Notes: a model not told the origin generated them from the sequence alone. A DNA stretch of 64,000 nucleotides from DATLMR01 sp035634255 (GCA_035634255.1 DASQDI010000164.1:1-64000), one strand, 5' to 3'; counted from the stretch's first letter, positions 33,339 to 46,055 are shown. Numbers and translations are program-made.

Positions 33339-35555
33339 CTATCTCTGTCTCGGGTAATGGGGGCTGCTACTCTGCATGATCGTTATCCCGGTTATGGCGG
33401 AGTCGTCGTTCCCCGCCAGCACGGAAATGTTCTCACTGCCCACGCCCGTGGGCAGAAGGGGATTCATAAGGGCGTTGCCCCAGACCTGAAGCCCCTCTCT
33501 CGAAAAGATCGTGCCTCCCGACACGTTGCCCGTTGACCGGACTATGCCGTCGGCGTAAAAGCTCTGCGCGCTCAGGCCACTCATGAGCGGCCCCTGCATA
33601 AAGTAATTCAGGCCGTTCGAAGTCAGGAGGCAGAAGGTTGTCACGAAGCTGTCGGCGAGCAGGTGGCCGTCCGCGAGCAGATGGCCGTCGGTCAGCATGA
33701 AAGCGTCGGAAAGCAGGTGCCCGTCCGTGAGCATAATGCCGTCCGCGAGCAGGATGCCGTCCGTGAGCATAATGCCATCCGACAACAGGAACCCGCTGTC
33801 GAAGGGCACGTACTCAAGCAATTCGCCCCCCCTGTCATACAGGGCTAACTCAAGTTCTTCGCTCAGACTGCCCAGAGTGAGGCCGGGCTTGAGCAGGGGT
33901 TCTCCCGAGCGCGCGAGGTCCGCGTCCGGGCGGACGTTCTGCGCGAGCCTGACCGCCGCGTAAGAGTTGAGCAGCCCCGCGCCCTGCGTGATGAGGCGTT
34001 CGACCCGGCTCCGCCCCGCGAGCGACGGCAAGGACTGGGCCGTGAATTTCATGATCGCTTTGACCATTCCCGGCGTGAGGCTCGGGTTGGCCTGAAGCAT
34101 CAGGGCGGCCGTCCCCGACACCGTCGGGGCGGCGAAAGAGGTGCCCGTCAACTGGCAGTACATCTTCTTGTCCGCCCGCCTGCTCGTCGCCGGGACGACC
34201 GTGTTGGGCAGCACCGCGCTCGTCAGAGTAGTGATCTTCTCGGAGGCTGCGGCCACGATCTTCGTCCCCGGAGCGACGAGGTCCGGCTTTATGATTCCGT
34301 CAACCAGAGTGGGGCCGCGGGAGCTGTAGGAGGCGACGACCGCGTCCGACCTCAGCAGGGGGCGGGGGGCGGGGTTGATGACCGGGGCCGTGTTCTTATC
34401 GGCCCACGTTAACACGTCCTGATTCGGGTTCCTCGTCGCGCCGACCGTGATCACCTTCGGGTCATTCGCCGGGCTGTTGACGCCTCCGTATACCGTCTGA
34501 TAGATGGCCTTGCCCGCCGAGTCGTACCCGACGACCACGTCGTTGTGCCCGTAGTTTCCGGCGGAGCAGACGACGACGATCCCGCGCGCGACCGCTTCCT
34601 CGACCGCCTGACACAGGGGGTCGGTCTTGTAGCTTTGCAGCACGGGCATCCCGATGCTCAGGTTGATGACCCTGATGTTGTACCTGCCCCTGTTCGCTAT
34701 GCAAAAGTCTATGGCGTCGATCACGTGGCTGACCCTGCCCGAGCCCACGGAGTCGATGGCCTTCAAGTTTATGATGTTCGCGCCGGGGGCCACGCCCGCG
34801 AAGTCTCCGTAGTGTCCGGGGTACCACTCGACGCCCGACGGGTCCACCTGCTGCGACGCCCACCCGCTGCCCGCCGCCACGCCCGCGACCGTCGTGCCGT
34901 GCCCGTAGTCGTCGTAGCTTTGACGCCGGTTGTTTACGCAATCTTTGAAAGCGATGATGCGCGAACGCGAGTGGGTGACCCCGTCCTGAAAATCATCGTT
35001 CGATTTCTCGTTGATGCCGGAGTCGATGATGGCGATGCCGACGCCGCTGCCGTCGACGGGCTGGTAGGCGGCCCCGTGACTGCCGGGCGTCTCGCGGTTC
35101 AGCCTGTTCAGCCCGAGTATGAGGGCGGTCGCGTCCATCTGGCTCTTGGTCGCCCTGTTGGGGGTGATGAAGGCGACGCCGGGCTGCCCCGACAGGCCCT
35201 CGACCTGTGACAGCGGCAGCTCGACGAGCAGGGCCTTGATGCTCTTAAACTCTCGCCTGATCTTTCCGCCGTGTTGTTTGATGAGGAGGCGGAAGGCCGC
35301 GCCGGGCCTGTCGGCCGCCTGCACGATCAACTCGACGGTCTGTTTATTCATGCCCTGGCTGTCGATCTGCGAGAGCAGGTCCACCGGCATCCTGTCCAAC
35401 CTCGGGTCGTCAGTCAACGCCTCCCCCTGGTAGGTCATCGGGTCGCTCTTCCCTACGAGGGGCTGAGCCTGATTGGGTGACGGGAAAGCTCCGGCCACCA
35501 ACAGCAGGATGAGAGTTGCCGCGAATATTCTTGCCAGGTTTCCTCTGTTCGTCAT
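33339..35555 (-). CDS. Secreted subtilisin-like serine protease (S8), paralogue with hexapeptide repeats
   Basis: A 738-residue exported subtilase, first gene of the pair. Signal peptide, propeptide-like region (about 55-130: VELIVQAADRPGAAFRLL, LPLSQVEGLSG), then Asp in IIDSGINE (about 172), His in YGHGTTVAG (about 217) and Ser in GTSFAAPTVSG (about 470). A tail of eight contiguous six-residue units (residues about 589-636; for example MLTDGH, LLADGH, LLSDAF) is followed by about 100 beta-rich residues. The repeat matches the downstream protease in kind but not in exact sequence, so the two tails have diverged since duplication. Possible role: secreted protein degradation with the tail as spacer or binding module. 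Confidence 0.9.
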   Translation of the reverse strand: MTNRGNLARIFAATLILLLVAGAFPSPNQAQPLVGKSDPMTYQGEALTDDPRLDRMPVDLLSQIDSQGMNKQTVELIVQAADRPGAAFRLLIKQHGGKIRREFKSIKALLVELPLSQVEGLSGQPGVAFITPNRATKSQMDATALILGLNRLNRETPGSHGAAYQPVDGSGVGIAIIDSGINEKSNDDFQDGVTHSRSRIIAFKDCVNNRRQSYDDYGHGTTVAGVAAGSGWASQQVDPSGVEWYPGHYGDFAGVAPGANIINLKAIDSVGSGRVSHVIDAIDFCIANRGRYNIRVINLSIGMPVLQSYKTDPLCQAVEEAVARGIVVVCSAGNYGHNDVVVGYDSAGKAIYQTVYGGVNSPANDPKVITVGATRNPNQDVLTWADKNTAPVINPAPRPLLRSDAVVASYSSRGPTLVDGIIKPDLVAPGTKIVAAASEKITTLTSAVLPNTVVPATSRRADKKMYCQLTGTSFAAPTVSGTAALMLQANPSLTPGMVKAIMKFTAQSLPSLAGRSRVERLITQGAGLLNSYAAVRLAQNVRPDADLARSGEPLLKPGLTLGSLSEELELALYDRGGELLEYVPFDSGFLLSDGIMLTDGILLADGIMLTDGHLLSDAFMLTDGHLLADGHLLADSFVTTFCLLTSNGLNYFMQGPLMSGLSAQSFYADGIVRSTGNVSGGTIFSREGLQVWGNALMNPLLPTGVGSENISVLAGNDDSAITGITIMQSSSPHYPRQR
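33646..33791 (-). repeat. 18-bp tandem repeats coding hexapeptides (second protease)
   Basis: Eight consecutive degenerate 18-bp units, with CCGTC(C/G)GTGAGCA or CCGTCCGCGAGCAG cores on the plus strand, encode (L/M)L(S/T/A)DG(I/H/F) repeats without a break. Confidence 0.7.
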
Positions 35556-35880
35556 ATGTCGGTACCTTGTCGGTCGTTTTGTCTTCCGCCGGCCGGTGGG
35601 TCTGGCCGGGCTGAGTTAACAGAAAAGCGATTGGGACGTATTTCAACTCCCGTGCCAGCGCCTTGAGCCGGGCCGCGAGAGAAGCGTCGGGGCGGGCGCG
35701 CGGGCGCGCCGGGCCGAGTGATTACTCGTTCAAAGGATTCGCTTTAGCTTTATTCGTGGGCGGGAGCCGCGGCGTCGGGGCCGCGAACGGGTCGGCTCGG
35801 TCCGGTGAGTCGCCCCGGAATAGGGAAGGCCAGTCATTCGGTCAGAGTGAATGATCTCTTAGAGCAATCTGCTCTCCGGC
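35556..35880. other. 325-base intergenic region, no gene supported
   Basis: The region holds GC-rich sequence without a convincing frame. Near the GNAT gene end two small hairpins occur: TCATTC/GAATGA (about 35833-35853) and AGAGCA-N3-TGCTCT (35861-35875). The latter sits directly after the GNAT stop on the minus strand and could be a weak terminator, though no U-run follows. Confidence 0.4.
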
Positions 35881-36942
35881 TTAATCGGGGAGGTCGGAAA
35901 AGAAGGTATCCATGTCCTGGTCGGCGGCCATGAAGTACCAGGCGTTCGGATTAAGGAGGGTGTCGGATTGCGCCTCATGATCGCGGACCGCGACCTGAAA
36001 GCCGCGGTCCGACCTGCCTATGAACCCGAGGCGGCGCAGGCTCGGGGCCAGCACGCCGGCGGGGGTGCAGCTCACTTCGAGGCCGGAACAGGCCGTGGCC
36101 GCGACCTGATCGAGCACGACCTGAAGGGTCGCGTCGGTCACCCTCTGATCCCTGAGGGCGAACATGTCAACTATCGCCGCCTGCTCCCCGTTGGTTTCGA
36201 GCGAGACGAAGCCTACGAGCTCGCCCTCGTGCCTGACCGCGAAAGGGACCTGGCGGCGGCCCGGCGATTTCAGATAACGCCATTGCAGGTAGTCCCTGTC
36301 CCGCACGCAGACTACTCTGTGCCCTGACGCGGCCCGCTCGAACAGAGAATCGAACTCGGGGCCGAAGGCCGTGACTTCTTCCAGAGTGAAGCCGCGCACG
36401 TCGGCCCTGGTCAGGCGGTCGAGCACCCTGAGCGGCAGCCCCGCGATTTGGGCTTCGAGCCTGGACGGCACGCGCGCGAAGGCCGCGCGGTAGACCGCCC
36501 GCCCCGCCAGAGGGCGGACCCACCGCTTGAAGTTCGTGACTACCCTTGAGCCCGCTTTCACGAGGGCGTGCAGGTTCGATGGGTTCGGCGGGCCATACAT
36601 GAAATCGATTCCTTCCTCGCGCATGCCGATCAGGCTCTCCCTGTGCAAGGCGGTCGCGATCCCCCGCCGCCTCATCCGAGGCTCGATGTAACAATCGCCG
36701 CCTATAGAGCCCGTCCGCTCGCGCCCATCCACTATGACCCTGCGCGGGAAGATCGAGGTGCAGCCCACCGTCTCTCCCGTGGACGTTTCGACTGCGAGCC
36801 ACGTGAGCGCGCGGCCGTGCGGGTTCGACAGGTAGAACCGCTCGTAGCGGGGCGCGATGTCTTCGGACCACATCTTCGACACGAGCCTGATGACCCGGTC
36901 TCTGTCGCCTTCCGCGGCCTTCCTTATGTGGTAATCGCTCAC
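35881..36942 (-). CDS. GNAT family N-acetyltransferase
   Basis: A 353-residue protein with an N-terminal GNAT domain: IRKAAEGDRDRVIRLVSKMW, then the acetyl-CoA-binding motif A (IEPRMRRRGIATALHRESL) and GIDFMYGPPNPSNLHALVKAG. The second half is a further alpha/beta domain (VCVRDRDYLQWRYLKSPGRRQVPF), as in two-domain acetyltransferases. The start is a GTG at 36942. The acceptor is unknown. Confidence 0.8.
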   Translation of the reverse strand: MSDYHIRKAAEGDRDRVIRLVSKMWSEDIAPRYERFYLSNPHGRALTWLAVETSTGETVGCTSIFPRRVIVDGRERTGSIGGDCYIEPRMRRRGIATALHRESLIGMREEGIDFMYGPPNPSNLHALVKAGSRVVTNFKRWVRPLAGRAVYRAAFARVPSRLEAQIAGLPLRVLDRLTRADVRGFTLEEVTAFGPEFDSLFERAASGHRVVCVRDRDYLQWRYLKSPGRRQVPFAVRHEGELVGFVSLETNGEQAAIVDMFALRDQRVTDATLQVVLDQVAATACSGLEVSCTPAGVLAPSLRRLGFIGRSDRGFQVAVRDHEAQSDTLLNPNAWYFMAADQDMDTFFSDLPD

Positions 36943-37086
36943 TGTGGCCTCGTCCCCGCGCCGGTTTACAACGAGATTAAATGCCTAATGCCCGCATAAC
37001 CGCACAGGGGTCATGTCCCGCGCGGGAATCCGGAGTGGTCTGTAGTGAGGGCTCGCGAAGGGCTTCTCCGCGGACGAATATAGCGC

Positions 37087-37125
37087 GGCGCGCGGCGATT
37101 GATCAATAATTAATCGCCGCGCGCC
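37087..37125. terminator. Perfect 14-bp GC-rich hairpin
   Basis: GGCGCGCGGCGATT (37087-37100) pairs exactly with its complement at 37112-37125 around an 11-base AT-rich loop. It lies 20 bases downstream of the stop of the secreted protein gene at 37146 (minus strand) and ahead of the GNAT gene. There is no U-run, so it may act as a processing or stabilising hairpin or a U-less terminator. Confidence 0.45.
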
Positions 37126-37145
37126 TGGTCCTTCGCGCGCGCGGG

Positions 37146-37937
37146 CTACTGTCCCGCGGGCTTGTTGAACTTCGCGTCGTCGATGGGAACGTTGTTCTTC
37201 ACATCCTCAAGCTGGATGGTGAAGCTGATGGCCGGGCTCGTCTGGCGTATCAGGAACGGCATCTTAACGCCGTCCACGACCCTGTAATCTTCCTGATAGA
37301 TTTCGAAGGGGAGCGAGCCCTGAGGGCTTTCGATCTCCACATCCATGCGGGTGACCAGCCCGGTCTGGGCGTCGAAGTACCACTTCTCCGGCTTGCCTTC
37401 GGCGGGCGTCATCTGCACGACGTAGGCGTCGGAGTTGCCGACCTTCTGCTTGCCGGTGACCACCATCTTCGGGTAAAGCTCTTTCAGCTTGGTCGTCTGG
37501 TAGAACTCCGCCCCGCGCTTGGTGTAGGCCAGCTCCGACCCGCTCAGCTCGCGCAAGCCGCTCGTCGGCTCCTGCGACCACCCGACCTGCCCGGTGTACC
37601 CCTGCTGGATTACTCCGAAGCCGGGAAAGGTTATTATCGACACGGTCTTGTTCGGGGCCTTGGCGTAAATCTCAATGGGGCCGGAGGCGCCCATGGCCGG
37701 TATCTCGAAAGTGCCTTTCGCCACGCGGGAGGTAGCCTTTTCGATGGCGGCTTTCCCGCCGACGGCCTGAACGTATTTGTCGATCAACTGCTCGGCCGTG
37801 GGGAGGGCCTCGGTCGGCTTGTTCTCGGCCGGCTTCGTGTCAGCCGGTTTGGGCGTGTCCGCGGGTTTGGGAGTCTGGCCGAAGGTCGGCGCTGCCATCA
37901 AGACGCCGAGGGATATGATCATTAGTATTCGCTTCAT
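37146..37937 (-). CDS. Secreted protein with LolA/LppX-like features
   Basis: A 263-residue exported protein. A signal peptide (MKRILMIISLGVLMAAPTFGQ) is followed by a low-complexity Pro/Lys/Ala linker (repeated KPADT) and a domain with LIDKYVQAVGGKAAIEKATSRVAKGTFEIP, EIYAKAPNKTVSI and KWYFDAQTGLVTRMDVE. These words resemble outer-membrane lipoprotein-sorting-like domains of Acidobacteria, which have no proven function. I chose 37937 because AAAGGA precedes it and the signal peptide starts there. It lies downstream of the S41 peptidase on the same strand and may share its transcript. Confidence 0.65.
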   Translation of the reverse strand: MKRILMIISLGVLMAAPTFGQTPKPADTPKPADTKPAENKPTEALPTAEQLIDKYVQAVGGKAAIEKATSRVAKGTFEIPAMGASGPIEIYAKAPNKTVSIITFPGFGVIQQGYTGQVGWSQEPTSGLRELSGSELAYTKRGAEFYQTTKLKELYPKMVVTGKQKVGNSDAYVVQMTPAEGKPEKWYFDAQTGLVTRMDVEIESPQGSLPFEIYQEDYRVVDGVKMPFLIRQTSPAISFTIQLEDVKNNVPIDDAKFNKPAGQ

Positions 37938-38024
37938 TTTTTCGTCCTTTCTTTCCTGGCTGTATGGGCCATGAGCCTGAACCGTCCAATTCAGGTTCAT
38001 GGCCGGGAATCTTAAAATCTTATA

Positions 38025-39308
38025 CTAGCTCGCGCGGCGCATCTCGGCCGCTTTCTTCTTGACCTGCTCAATCGCCGCGTCGAGCTGCGGGTCCCGGCCC
38101 TTCAGAAGGGCCGCGCGGCTCAGCTTGACTTCGATGTCTGGGGTGACCCCGCGCCCTTCGATCAGGGTGCCGCGCGGCGATTTGAAGTCCCCGATTGCGT
38201 ACTGGAAAATCGCCCCGGTCGGCAGCTTCTGAAAGACGGAAGGGAGGGCCGCGCCCGCGCTGCGCTCGCCTATGACCACGGCGCGCCCGATCTCCTGAAT
38301 GCCGCTCGCGAATATCTCGCTCGTGGAGGCGCTGCCGCTGTCGATCAGCACGGCGACCGGCCCCGTGTAGGCGTTTTTCTGGGGGAAAACGAGGAAATTC
38401 ATCTGGCCCGAGCGCATCTTCATCGTGCCGAGAGAAATCTGGCGGGTCTCCAGGACCCCCACTATCCCGGACGACATCGCCCCTATGCCCCCCGGATTCC
38501 CGCGAAGGTCGATGATGATTCCGGGCGCGTCATTCATCTCGCGGATGGCCGAGCGAATCCTGTCGAGCAGGGGCATCACGAATATGTTGAACCTGATGTA
38601 GCCGATCCCCCCTTCGAGCCGCCTCGATTCGAACTCCATGTACTGGGGGGGGAAGTTGCCCATGGCCTCCGACATCTCGCCCTTGCGCTTCTCCCTGGTG
38701 ACGGTCACCTCCTGCCTCTTATTGCTCCCGTCTTCGTAGACGAGCCGGACGGAGGTGCCCGGCTTGCCGTCTATGTGGGCGAGCGCCGAGCGGCCGATCA
38801 TCAGCTCTTTCATCGCGGGAGACTCCTTGCTCTTCGCGAAGCGCTGGACGATCTGCTCGTCGGTGGTCTGGTCCACCTGCCTGATTAAGAAACCCTGGCG
38901 CAGGCCCGCGCGGGCCGCCGGGGAGTTTTCGGCGACGTGCGTTACCAACAGCTGTTTGTCTACGTACCTGACGGAGAGTCCAGTCGTGCCCGTGCGAGGC
39001 TCGGCCCCATTTTCGACGATGGCCTCTGGCGGGATTATGTTGAAATGGGACTGCCCCAGCTCCCCGAGCATCTGCTGGAGGAGGTTGTAAAGCTCGTCGT
39101 CACTCTTAACCTTGGCGACGCGCGGCGCGTACTGTTCTCTCACCTTGTCCCAATCGACCCCCCCGAAGGTGGGGTCGAAGTGCTTATCCTTGACCGCGCG
39201 CCACACTATGTCGAACGTCTCCTGCCGCCGGTCGCCCGACTCGTCGCGCGCGGAGGCGGGCAGCCATGCGGTGGCGCAAAGGAGCACTAACGCGATAAAT
39301 CTTTTCAT
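38025..39308 (-). CDS. S41 family peptidase, lysine-less variant
   Basis: A 427-residue exported peptidase of the C-terminal-processing/tricorn-like S41 family. After a signal peptide come an N-terminal helical domain, a PDZ domain (VRYVDKQLLVTHVAENSPAARAGLRQG) and the protease core (IIDLRGNPGGIGAMSSG). The likely nucleophile is Ser in SASTSE (about 325). The Lys of CtpA-type Ser-Lys dyads (GKG) is replaced by ERSAGAALPS, so this is not a classical CtpA; many secreted S41 proteins share this form. The ATG at 39308 has AAAGG upstream. Confidence 0.8.
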   Translation of the reverse strand: MKRFIALVLLCATAWLPASARDESGDRRQETFDIVWRAVKDKHFDPTFGGVDWDKVREQYAPRVAKVKSDDELYNLLQQMLGELGQSHFNIIPPEAIVENGAEPRTGTTGLSVRYVDKQLLVTHVAENSPAARAGLRQGFLIRQVDQTTDEQIVQRFAKSKESPAMKELMIGRSALAHIDGKPGTSVRLVYEDGSNKRQEVTVTREKRKGEMSEAMGNFPPQYMEFESRRLEGGIGYIRFNIFVMPLLDRIRSAIREMNDAPGIIIDLRGNPGGIGAMSSGIVGVLETRQISLGTMKMRSGQMNFLVFPQKNAYTGPVAVLIDSGSASTSEIFASGIQEIGRAVVIGERSAGAALPSVFQKLPTGAIFQYAIGDFKSPRGTLIEGRGVTPDIEVKLSRAALLKGRDPQLDAAIEQVKKKAAEMRRAS

Positions 39309-39537
39309 CAACCTTTACCCCGAATCTAAAAAGAAATTCAAAAGCCGTAACTGACCGGCAATTCGCTATACGAGCGCTTTGGATTGAGGTTCTCGCTCAA
39401 ATTAATCTCAACCAAGTGTAACTTAAGGGTTGAGCGGCTAACAAGCGCCGCCCCCGCCCCGCATTCTTGATTCCGCGTGGTTGTTAAGGAGTGGCTCAGG
39501 AATTAAACTATATGTTTCCGGGTACGAGGGGAAAAAG

Positions 39538-43311
<3,774 letters not shown>

Positions 43312-43312
43312 G

Positions 43313-43403
43313 GGTCAGTGGTCAGGGGCCAGGGTAGGGAACAGGTACGTTAATGATTCGAGAATCCCTTTACTACCTGGCTCCTGATCACTGACCACTG
43401 ACC
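43313..43403. repeat. Inverted repeat GGTCAGTGGTCAG / CTGACCACTGACC between convergent genes
   Basis: GGTCAGTGGTCAG (43313-43325) is exactly complementary to 43391-43403, and the inner parts are also related (GGGCCAGGGTAG against CTACCTGGCTCC with a 6-7 base insertion). The hairpin starts 2 bases after the kgd stop and overlaps the last codons of the kinase gene, so the kinase ends in VVSGQ encoded by the repeat. Similar words occur near 50.4 kb. It could terminate both genes. Confidence 0.6.
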
Positions 43404-45934
43404 ACCGGCGGCAGCCCCACGCGCCGCAGGAGGTCCTGAAATCGCGGGTCGCCGCGCAAGGGGTCGAAGATCGGGTCGACGTTCAGCCAGATCACGAAAT
43501 AAGACCGCTCTTCATAGACTTTGTTGAGCCATTCGAAAGCCTGCTCCTTGTCTCCGAGGCCGGTGTGGATGATCGCCATCATGTAGGGCGGGACGTACTG
43601 CCTCTTCGCGATCTCCTTCAGTTCGCCGAGCACCTTCAGGGCCTCGTCCCTCCTCCCGGCCACCGCGTACGTGCGCCCGAGCCACCCTATGTAGGTCCGG
43701 TCCTGAAACAGCTTTATCGACGTGTCGAGCTCGCTTATGGCCTCGTCATACCTCCCCTGCGCTTCGTAAGAGAGCCCGAGATGGAAGCGCGCCTCGGCGA
43801 AGTTCGGCTCCATTTCGAGAGTCTTGTGAAGCTGCTCTACCGCGCCGCCGTAATCGCGCGCGCAGTAATAGATTCGGCCGAGCGAGGTGTTGATTATCAG
43901 GGACAGGGGGTCGAGTTCGAGGGCCTGTTTCATGTAGTGGATGGCCTCGTTGGCGCGCCCGCGCCCCGAGAGGAATATCGCGTACCACTGGTGCGCCGTC
44001 GCGTAGTTCGGGTTAAGCTCGATGGCGCGCCGGTACTGCTTCTCGGCCTCGGCCCAGTTCCAGTCGTACTCGTAGACGGCCGCGAGCGAATTGTGGGCCT
44101 CGGCCAGAGTGTCGTCGATCTCCAGAGCGCGCAGGGCCGACTTCTCCGCCATCGGGCGGAGCTCGGTGGGCGGCTGCGAGCCGTACTCGATGAGCAGCGC
44201 GTAGCAGTCGGCGAGGCCCGCGTGAGCCAGCGCGTACCGGGGGTCTTTCGCTATCGCCTCGTTGAAGAACTCGATGCCCTTCCTCATCCCTTCTTCGGTC
44301 CTCTTGTTCCATTGGTACCGCCCGCGGAGGTACAGGTGGTAAGCCTCGGAGTTGTCCGTGTATCGCCTCGATATGCGCTGCCTCTGGTCCCCGGTGAGCC
44401 GCAGGCTCAGCTTCTCGGAGACGCGGCGCGCGATCTCCTCCTGCACCGTGATGAGGTCGGGCATCCTCCGGTTGTACTGCTCGCCCCAGATCACGCTGTT
44501 GTCGCGCGCGTTCACCAGCTCGATGCTGATGGCGAGCGCCTCGCCCCTCTGCTCTATCCGCCCGAGGAGCACGGCCTCGACGTTCAACTCCTGGCCGACT
44601 TTCATCGGGTCGGCGCCCTGCCCTTTGTACCTGAAGACCGAGTTGCGCGACATGACCTTCAGGGCGGGGGCCTGCGAGAGGTTGTTGATCAGGCTTTCGG
44701 TGATGCCGTCCGACAGGTACTCGCTGTTCGGGTCCGTGCTCACGTTCGCGAATGGGAGCACGGCCAGCGAGCCCACCTTCTGCGGCGGCGGCCCGCCCCT
44801 GTAAGCGTAGAACGCGATGGCCGAAATGATGAGCAGCAGCAGGGCCGCCGCCAGCAGAGCCGTCTTGTGCGAGCGTATGAACCGGCCGGTCAGGTGCCGG
44901 GTGATGGCCGGCTCGGTGATGACGGTCGGTCGGGCGGCCCTCATCTCGTCGCTGTCGTAGACGACCTTGACGGTCTCGGATGAGTCCCTCCCCGCGCCGG
45001 CCATGCCGGCGGAGCTGTCTATAACGTCGGGCGATATCGATTCGTCCAGCCCCGCTTCGAAATCGAGGCGCTGCTTGATCCGCCTCAGGACCGAGAGCAT
45101 CTCGTCTATGGTCTGGCAACGTTCCTCCCTGTTCTTGGCGAGCGCCTTCCTGACGACCAGCTCCAGCTTCGGGGGGATGTCGGGCGCGTGCTTCGAGAGC
45201 GGGGGAAGGTCCCGCTCAAGCAGGGAGACGAGGATGTCGCTCACGGTCGGGCCGTCGAACGCCTTCCTGCCCGCGATCATTTCGTAGAGCACCGCGCCGA
45301 GGCTGAAGATGTCCGTCCGCGCGTCGACTTTAAACCCTCGGGCCTGCTCGGGAGACATGTAGTTCGGGCTGCCCATGACGATGCCCGGCTCAGTCGTGAC
45401 CGACAGGATCGCGCTGGCGTCCGGCGCGTCGGCCATGCGGCTTTCGGTCGATACCTCGGACAGCTTGGCTATGCCGAAGTCCACTACCTTAACGTACCCG
45501 TCGGGCCTGAGCATGACGTTCTCGGGCTTTATGTCCCTGTGTATGATGCCGGCCTGGTGCGCCGCCGACAGCGCGCCGCCGACCTGGATAGCCACGTCGA
45601 GCGCCTCGCGCAGAGGCATCCTGAAGCCCGACATGTGCCTGCGGAGGGTCTTGCCCTCGATGAATTCGGTGGCGATGAAGTGGCCCGAGTTCGTTTCGCC
45701 GATCTCGTAGATCGTCAGAATGTTCGGGTGGTTCAGGGCGGACGCGGCGCGCGCCTCCTGCTCGAAGCGGCGCAGGCGGTCCGGGTCCCTCGTGTATTCG
45801 GAGGGCAGCAGCTTGAGCGCGGCCTTGCGCCCGAGCCGCGTGTCTTCGGCGAGGTAAACCTCGCCCATGCCGCCCGCCCCGATCCTGGCGAGTATCCTGT
45901 AATGCTCGATTTCAGTGCCCGATGCCAGAGTCAC
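43388..45934 (-). CDS. Ser/Thr protein kinase with transmembrane segment, TolB-like domain and TPRs
   Basis: An 848-residue eukaryotic-type kinase. The kinase domain (about 11-275) has IGAGGMGEVYLAED (Gly loop), AALKLL (ATP Lys), HRDIKPEN (catalytic loop, about 131) and DFG, and PEQARGF. A hydrophobic segment (about 353-375, LLAAALLLLIISAIAFYAYRG) is followed by an extracytoplasmic TolB-like region (SLAVLPFANVSTDPNSEYLSDGITESL) and about ten TPR-like repeats to residue 840. Such kinases are abundant in Acidobacteria. The start is a GTG at 45934 with no Shine-Dalgarno; the promoter places transcription at or next to it. Substrates are unknown. Confidence 0.9.
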   Translation of the reverse strand: MTLASGTEIEHYRILARIGAGGMGEVYLAEDTRLGRKAALKLLPSEYTRDPDRLRRFEQEARAASALNHPNILTIYEIGETNSGHFIATEFIEGKTLRRHMSGFRMPLREALDVAIQVGGALSAAHQAGIIHRDIKPENVMLRPDGYVKVVDFGIAKLSEVSTESRMADAPDASAILSVTTEPGIVMGSPNYMSPEQARGFKVDARTDIFSLGAVLYEMIAGRKAFDGPTVSDILVSLLERDLPPLSKHAPDIPPKLELVVRKALAKNREERCQTIDEMLSVLRRIKQRLDFEAGLDESISPDVIDSSAGMAGAGRDSSETVKVVYDSDEMRAARPTVITEPAITRHLTGRFIRSHKTALLAAALLLLIISAIAFYAYRGGPPPQKVGSLAVLPFANVSTDPNSEYLSDGITESLINNLSQAPALKVMSRNSVFRYKGQGADPMKVGQELNVEAVLLGRIEQRGEALAISIELVNARDNSVIWGEQYNRRMPDLITVQEEIARRVSEKLSLRLTGDQRQRISRRYTDNSEAYHLYLRGRYQWNKRTEEGMRKGIEFFNEAIAKDPRYALAHAGLADCYALLIEYGSQPPTELRPMAEKSALRALEIDDTLAEAHNSLAAVYEYDWNWAEAEKQYRRAIELNPNYATAHQWYAIFLSGRGRANEAIHYMKQALELDPLSLIINTSLGRIYYCARDYGGAVEQLHKTLEMEPNFAEARFHLGLSYEAQGRYDEAISELDTSIKLFQDRTYIGWLGRTYAVAGRRDEALKVLGELKEIAKRQYVPPYMMAIIHTGLGDKEQAFEWLNKVYEERSYFVIWLNVDPIFDPLRGDPRFQDLLRRVGLPPVVSGQ

Positions 45935-45940
45935 AGAAAG

Positions 45941-45970
45941 ACTATAAATCTGATTGGCTGAATTTGTGAA
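45941..45970 (-). promoter_or_regulatory. Predicted promoter of the kinase gene, leaderless start
   Basis: TTCACA (45965-45970 on the minus strand), an 18-base spacer, then TATAGT (45941-45946). The expected first transcribed base is about 45934, the G of the GTG start codon, so the mRNA may be leaderless. The lack of a Shine-Dalgarno fits. Confidence 0.5.
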
Positions 45971-46055
45971 TAATTATGGGAACCGGTCCGACGCGCGCAG
46001 CTTAACACCGGGGGGTCGCGATTTCAAACCGTATCCCCCGCCGGCGGGTTGGTGG

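Noticed and set aside
31391..33791. CRISPR array
   Set aside because: The repeats are contiguous 18-bp coding units in frame with a protease. There are no spacers of regular length.
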